In this document: positions 61,748 to 64,000 of the stretch, one piece after another | Layout of the letters: each line of letters starts with the position of its first letter | Position numbering within the stretch: position 1 is the first letter of the stretch | Assembly: GCA_028622995.1 (NCBI GenBank) | Contig: JAJQJQ010000011.1 | Coordinates: 4,216,001-4,280,000 of the forward strand | DNA length: 64,000 nucleotides | Direction of reading: 5' to 3' | Source: Panagrolaimus kolymaensis | Taxonomy: Eukaryota > Nematoda > Chromadorea > Rhabditida > Panagrolaimidae | Program-made: the position numbers and the translations under genes | The notes under the pieces: model-generated | The model's input: only the letters and a program-made list of their open reading frames with translations | Database searches by the model: none | What the model was told of the DNA's origin: nothing

Positions 61748-63092
61748 TTAATCATCTAATTTAGCTTTTCTTGCTCCACCCAATTCCAGTTTAGGCACTT
61801 CCTTTTCAAGTTTCTTACGACCAGCCAGCTTGTAATCAACCTGAAATAAAGAGCAAAAATGATTGTTGAAATACAAAAAATAAAAACTTACGTTGCATTT
61901 GTGTTGTTCAGCATTACGGTGTTTAGGACAAAAAACTTGACCACATCGACATTTTAAGGATTGATGAATGAGAGGCAGATGACGCTTACAAACACCACAA
62001 GTTGATTTTCGAAGTTCCAAAAGCTCTTGTTTGATTTTTTGAAGTTCTTCACGATTTTGAGGAGGTTTGTAGAGATCTCGACGAGCCATTTCAGCTTGGC
62101 GATGAGTTTCTGGAGCTGTGAAATAAAGCTAAAAGAATAATGTTAAAACCAAAAAAATAATATAGTTGGATACCTTTAATTCTTTTTCAGTGATAGGAAT
62201 CAATGCTGGATCTTTAGGCTCAACATTAGTCGAGGATGAAATGGATGCTGGAGATTTTTTTAAACTTTTCAATTCAGGCGGTGTTCCAGGCTCAGAACCC
62301 ATAGGTGAACGACCAACGGAACCACAAATTGAGCCAGTGTCTCGAATACTATGAGTATTACTTATTGGTGAATGAGCGCCTTTGGTTTCTTCCGGAGCAC
62401 TTGAATGTTGAGCTTCATTGAATTCAGTTGATTTTGTTGGTGATTTTCGAGACTTTTTTCGGCGTTGCATTAATTCTTTCATTCGATTGCGTGTTACTTC
62501 ATGTTCCATTTGCTTTTCGGGTGTCCACATATGAGCTTTTCGATCAGGAGGATTGGCTGTTTTTGCGAGTCTAAAAATGAAGTGATGAATAAAGATATGA
62601 AAGAGTTTTAATGATAAAAACTTACTTGGAAGGTAGCGAAGTATGCATACCTCGAATGGTTTCACGTAGATCAGACATAGTTTGAACCGACGAAGGAATA
62701 ATATTAGGAACAATAAAAATAACTTCAGAATTTGGTTGTCTAAGTGCCGATGTTCCACTTGACATTCTTGGAGCCATATTTACCACACAATCACCAGTAA
62801 GTCCATAATAAGCTAACATTTTATCATCATCCCTAAAAATGAACACTTTAAGTATCAATCAAAGTAAAAGACAAACATACTTTAATTCTTTTCCATCAAA
62901 AAGCAAAGATTGTGATTCAGCTTTGGGTCCCATACAAAAGTGGCAAGCCATACGAAGTTCTCGAACAGTTGAATCGGTTCTTATTTGAATCATGGCAATA
63001 TCATTTTTTTCCATCACTGATCGAATTCTAACCATAATAACACGAGGAAAGTCTCCAGATTGCGATGTTTCATTGTTTGATTGATTCTGCAT
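61748..63092 (-). CDS. ZFAND4-like protein: N-terminal ubiquitin-like domain and C-terminal AN1 zinc finger
   Basis: Five exons (63092-62881, 62832-62626, 62570-62174, 62128-61892, 61840-61748) give 381 residues. The first about 95 residues are ubiquitin-like (MVRIRSVMEKNDIAMIQI, LLFDGKELKDDDKMLAYYGL). A disordered Ser/Pro-rich centre follows. The C-terminal AN1 finger is complete: CX2CX12CXCX4CX2HX5HXC within CGVCKRHLP...CRCGQVFCPKHRNAEQHKC. The order ubiquitin-like then AN1 matches ZFAND4 (ANUBL1). AN1 proteins are linked to p97 and proteasome handling of ubiquitylated clients, but ZFAND4 itself is poorly studied. The start at 63092 is the first good ATG; an in-frame upstream extension to 63149 is possible. 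It is divergent from the VAP gene. Confidence 0.9.
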
Positions 63093-63447
63093 TGATTGAA
63101 ATGGCGCGAAAATAAACGCGTAGCAGCAAATGATTGAACCGTTCAACAATAATCAAGCTTTCACACAAGAATGAAATGGAAAAGCTTTCTGCGAAAAAAT
63201 AAAGTCAAGAAGCGAAAATTCTTTTACGTGGTTCATGCAAATCACGCAGTTTGCTGTCATTGAATTATTGCTTCCCGATGGATAATGCAAATTTTTTCCA
63301 TTTTCAACTTCATCATGCATGATTATTCGCTTATAAAAGAACTTATTTTTGAAATTCACTCATTCGCTTTTGATCAAGTGGCAGTCGGTTGTTTGAATAT
63401 TTCTCGCTTTATCAGATTCAATCAACTCAACTTGGAAAACAACAACA
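63093..63447. other. Divergent promoter region, ZFAND4-like / VAP
   Basis: About 355 bp between divergent start codons must contain both promoters. No RNA gene or repeat is seen. Confidence 0.5.
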
Positions 63448-64000
63448 ATGTCGCAAATGAGTGCAGCAAAACAACCTCCTGAAGGAAAAGAAGGCAAAGA
63501 AGGGAAGAAGAAACATGAAGCCGTCCCAATGGCGCTGATGGTTTATCCAATGAAAGAATTGATATTCAAAGGTGAGTGTTTTTATTTAAAAAACTTTATT
63601 AAACGCTTTTTTTGGTACACATTTATAATCTTCTTGTTTTTTAGGTCCATTCACCGATGTTGTCACTTCACCTCTTTCCATCTCAAATCCAACAGAAAAA
63701 ACTATTGCTTTCAAGATGATGGTTACTTCACCCAAGCATTATTGTTGTCAACCAAATGTTGGCTATGTTAAACCTGGTGATACAGTTGAACTGGTAAGAA
63801 CAATTTTTTTATTCGTGCCTTTTTTAAATTAATTTATATCGTTTTCAGCAAGTCATGGTCGAACCAATGGAAAATGAAAAGAAAATTGAAGAAGAAAAAC
63901 ATAAGTTTATGATTCAGGTTAGTTTCTTTTGGTTTAAATGTTAACTTTTTAAAATAACTTTTAACATTTTAGGCCATGACAGTCAAAGATGCTCCTGGGG
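63448..64000 (+). CDS. vpr-1: VAP (VAMP-associated protein), MSP-domain ER tether, 5' part only
   Basis: Three complete exons and the start of a fourth (63448-63571, 63645-63793, 63849-63917, 63973-64000) are present; the window end cuts the gene. After a Lys/Glu-rich N-terminus the MSP domain begins: LIFKGPFTDVVTSPLSISNP, FKMMVTSP, and YCCQPNVGYVKPGDTVEL, followed by KHKFMIQAMTV. These match the VAP family, whose MSP domain binds FFAT motifs of lipid-transfer proteins at ER contact sites. The transmembrane C-terminus would lie past 64000. In C. elegans the cleaved VPR-1 MSP domain is a secreted signal. Other MSP-domain proteins are possible until the rest is seen. Confidence 0.85.

Noticed and set aside
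1..64000. CRISPR arrays, prokaryotic operons, insertion sequences, rRNA genes
   Set aside because: None is present to my reading; the window is eukaryotic with introns throughout.

Overview
This window is AT-rich nuclear DNA from a nematode. The animal assignment comes from many short phase-consistent GT-AG introns (about 45-60 nt, acceptors mostly TTTTAG or TTTCAG) in conserved animal genes. Nematode affinity comes from a 109-residue single-domain MSP-type sperm protein, a GT92 (DUF23) glycosyltransferase, a myristoylation-type globin and several acceptor sites lying only 8-44 nt before start codons, as expected for spliced-leader trans-splicing. I cannot place the species; a clade IV (tylenchine/strongyloid-like) worm is only a guess.

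Layout, left to right. 1-22.2 kb is gene-dense: an APMAP-like esterase/lactonase (+), an SSP-type MSP-domain protein (-), a long JIP1 MAP-kinase scaffold (-, ten exons found over 7.8 kb, 5' end not found), complex I subunit NDUFB2 (-), thioredoxin (+), the p97 cofactor NPL4 (-), a NUDT9-type ADP-ribose pyrophosphatase (+), an SRSF2-type splicing factor (+) and ArfGAP2/3 (+). 22.9-24.6 kb holds an orphan class A GPCR (-). About 24.6-35.1 kb is a gene desert in which I see nothing coding. 35.1-39.4 kb holds a GT92 glycosyltransferase with apparent frameshifts (+) and a globin (-), followed by a 3.4 kb empty stretch.

42.8-48.1 kb is the XPF/ERCC4 nuclease gene (-), with a complete myo-inositol-3-phosphate synthase gene (+) nested inside one of its introns. 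49.7-64.0 kb is dense again: TEX2 lipid-transfer protein (+), DPH2 (+), a bestrophin channel (-), an unrecognised coiled-coil protein (-), a ZFAND4-like ubiquitin/AN1 protein (-) and the 5' part of a VAP (MSP-domain ER protein) gene cut by the window end (+).

The genes are mostly unrelated housekeeping and neuronal loci, not a functional cluster. Themes that recur are membrane lipid handling (TEX2, VAP, ArfGAP, inositol synthase), ubiquitin/p97 proteostasis (NPL4, ZFAND4) and two MSP-fold proteins. I found no convincing new multi-gene system. The most noteworthy items are the nested antisense inositol synthase, the damaged GT92 gene, a possible poison cassette in the SR-protein gene, the uncharacterised coiled-coil protein and the large deserts. 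Exon coordinates were derived by hand from splice sites and reading phase; all coding lengths given are from those models.
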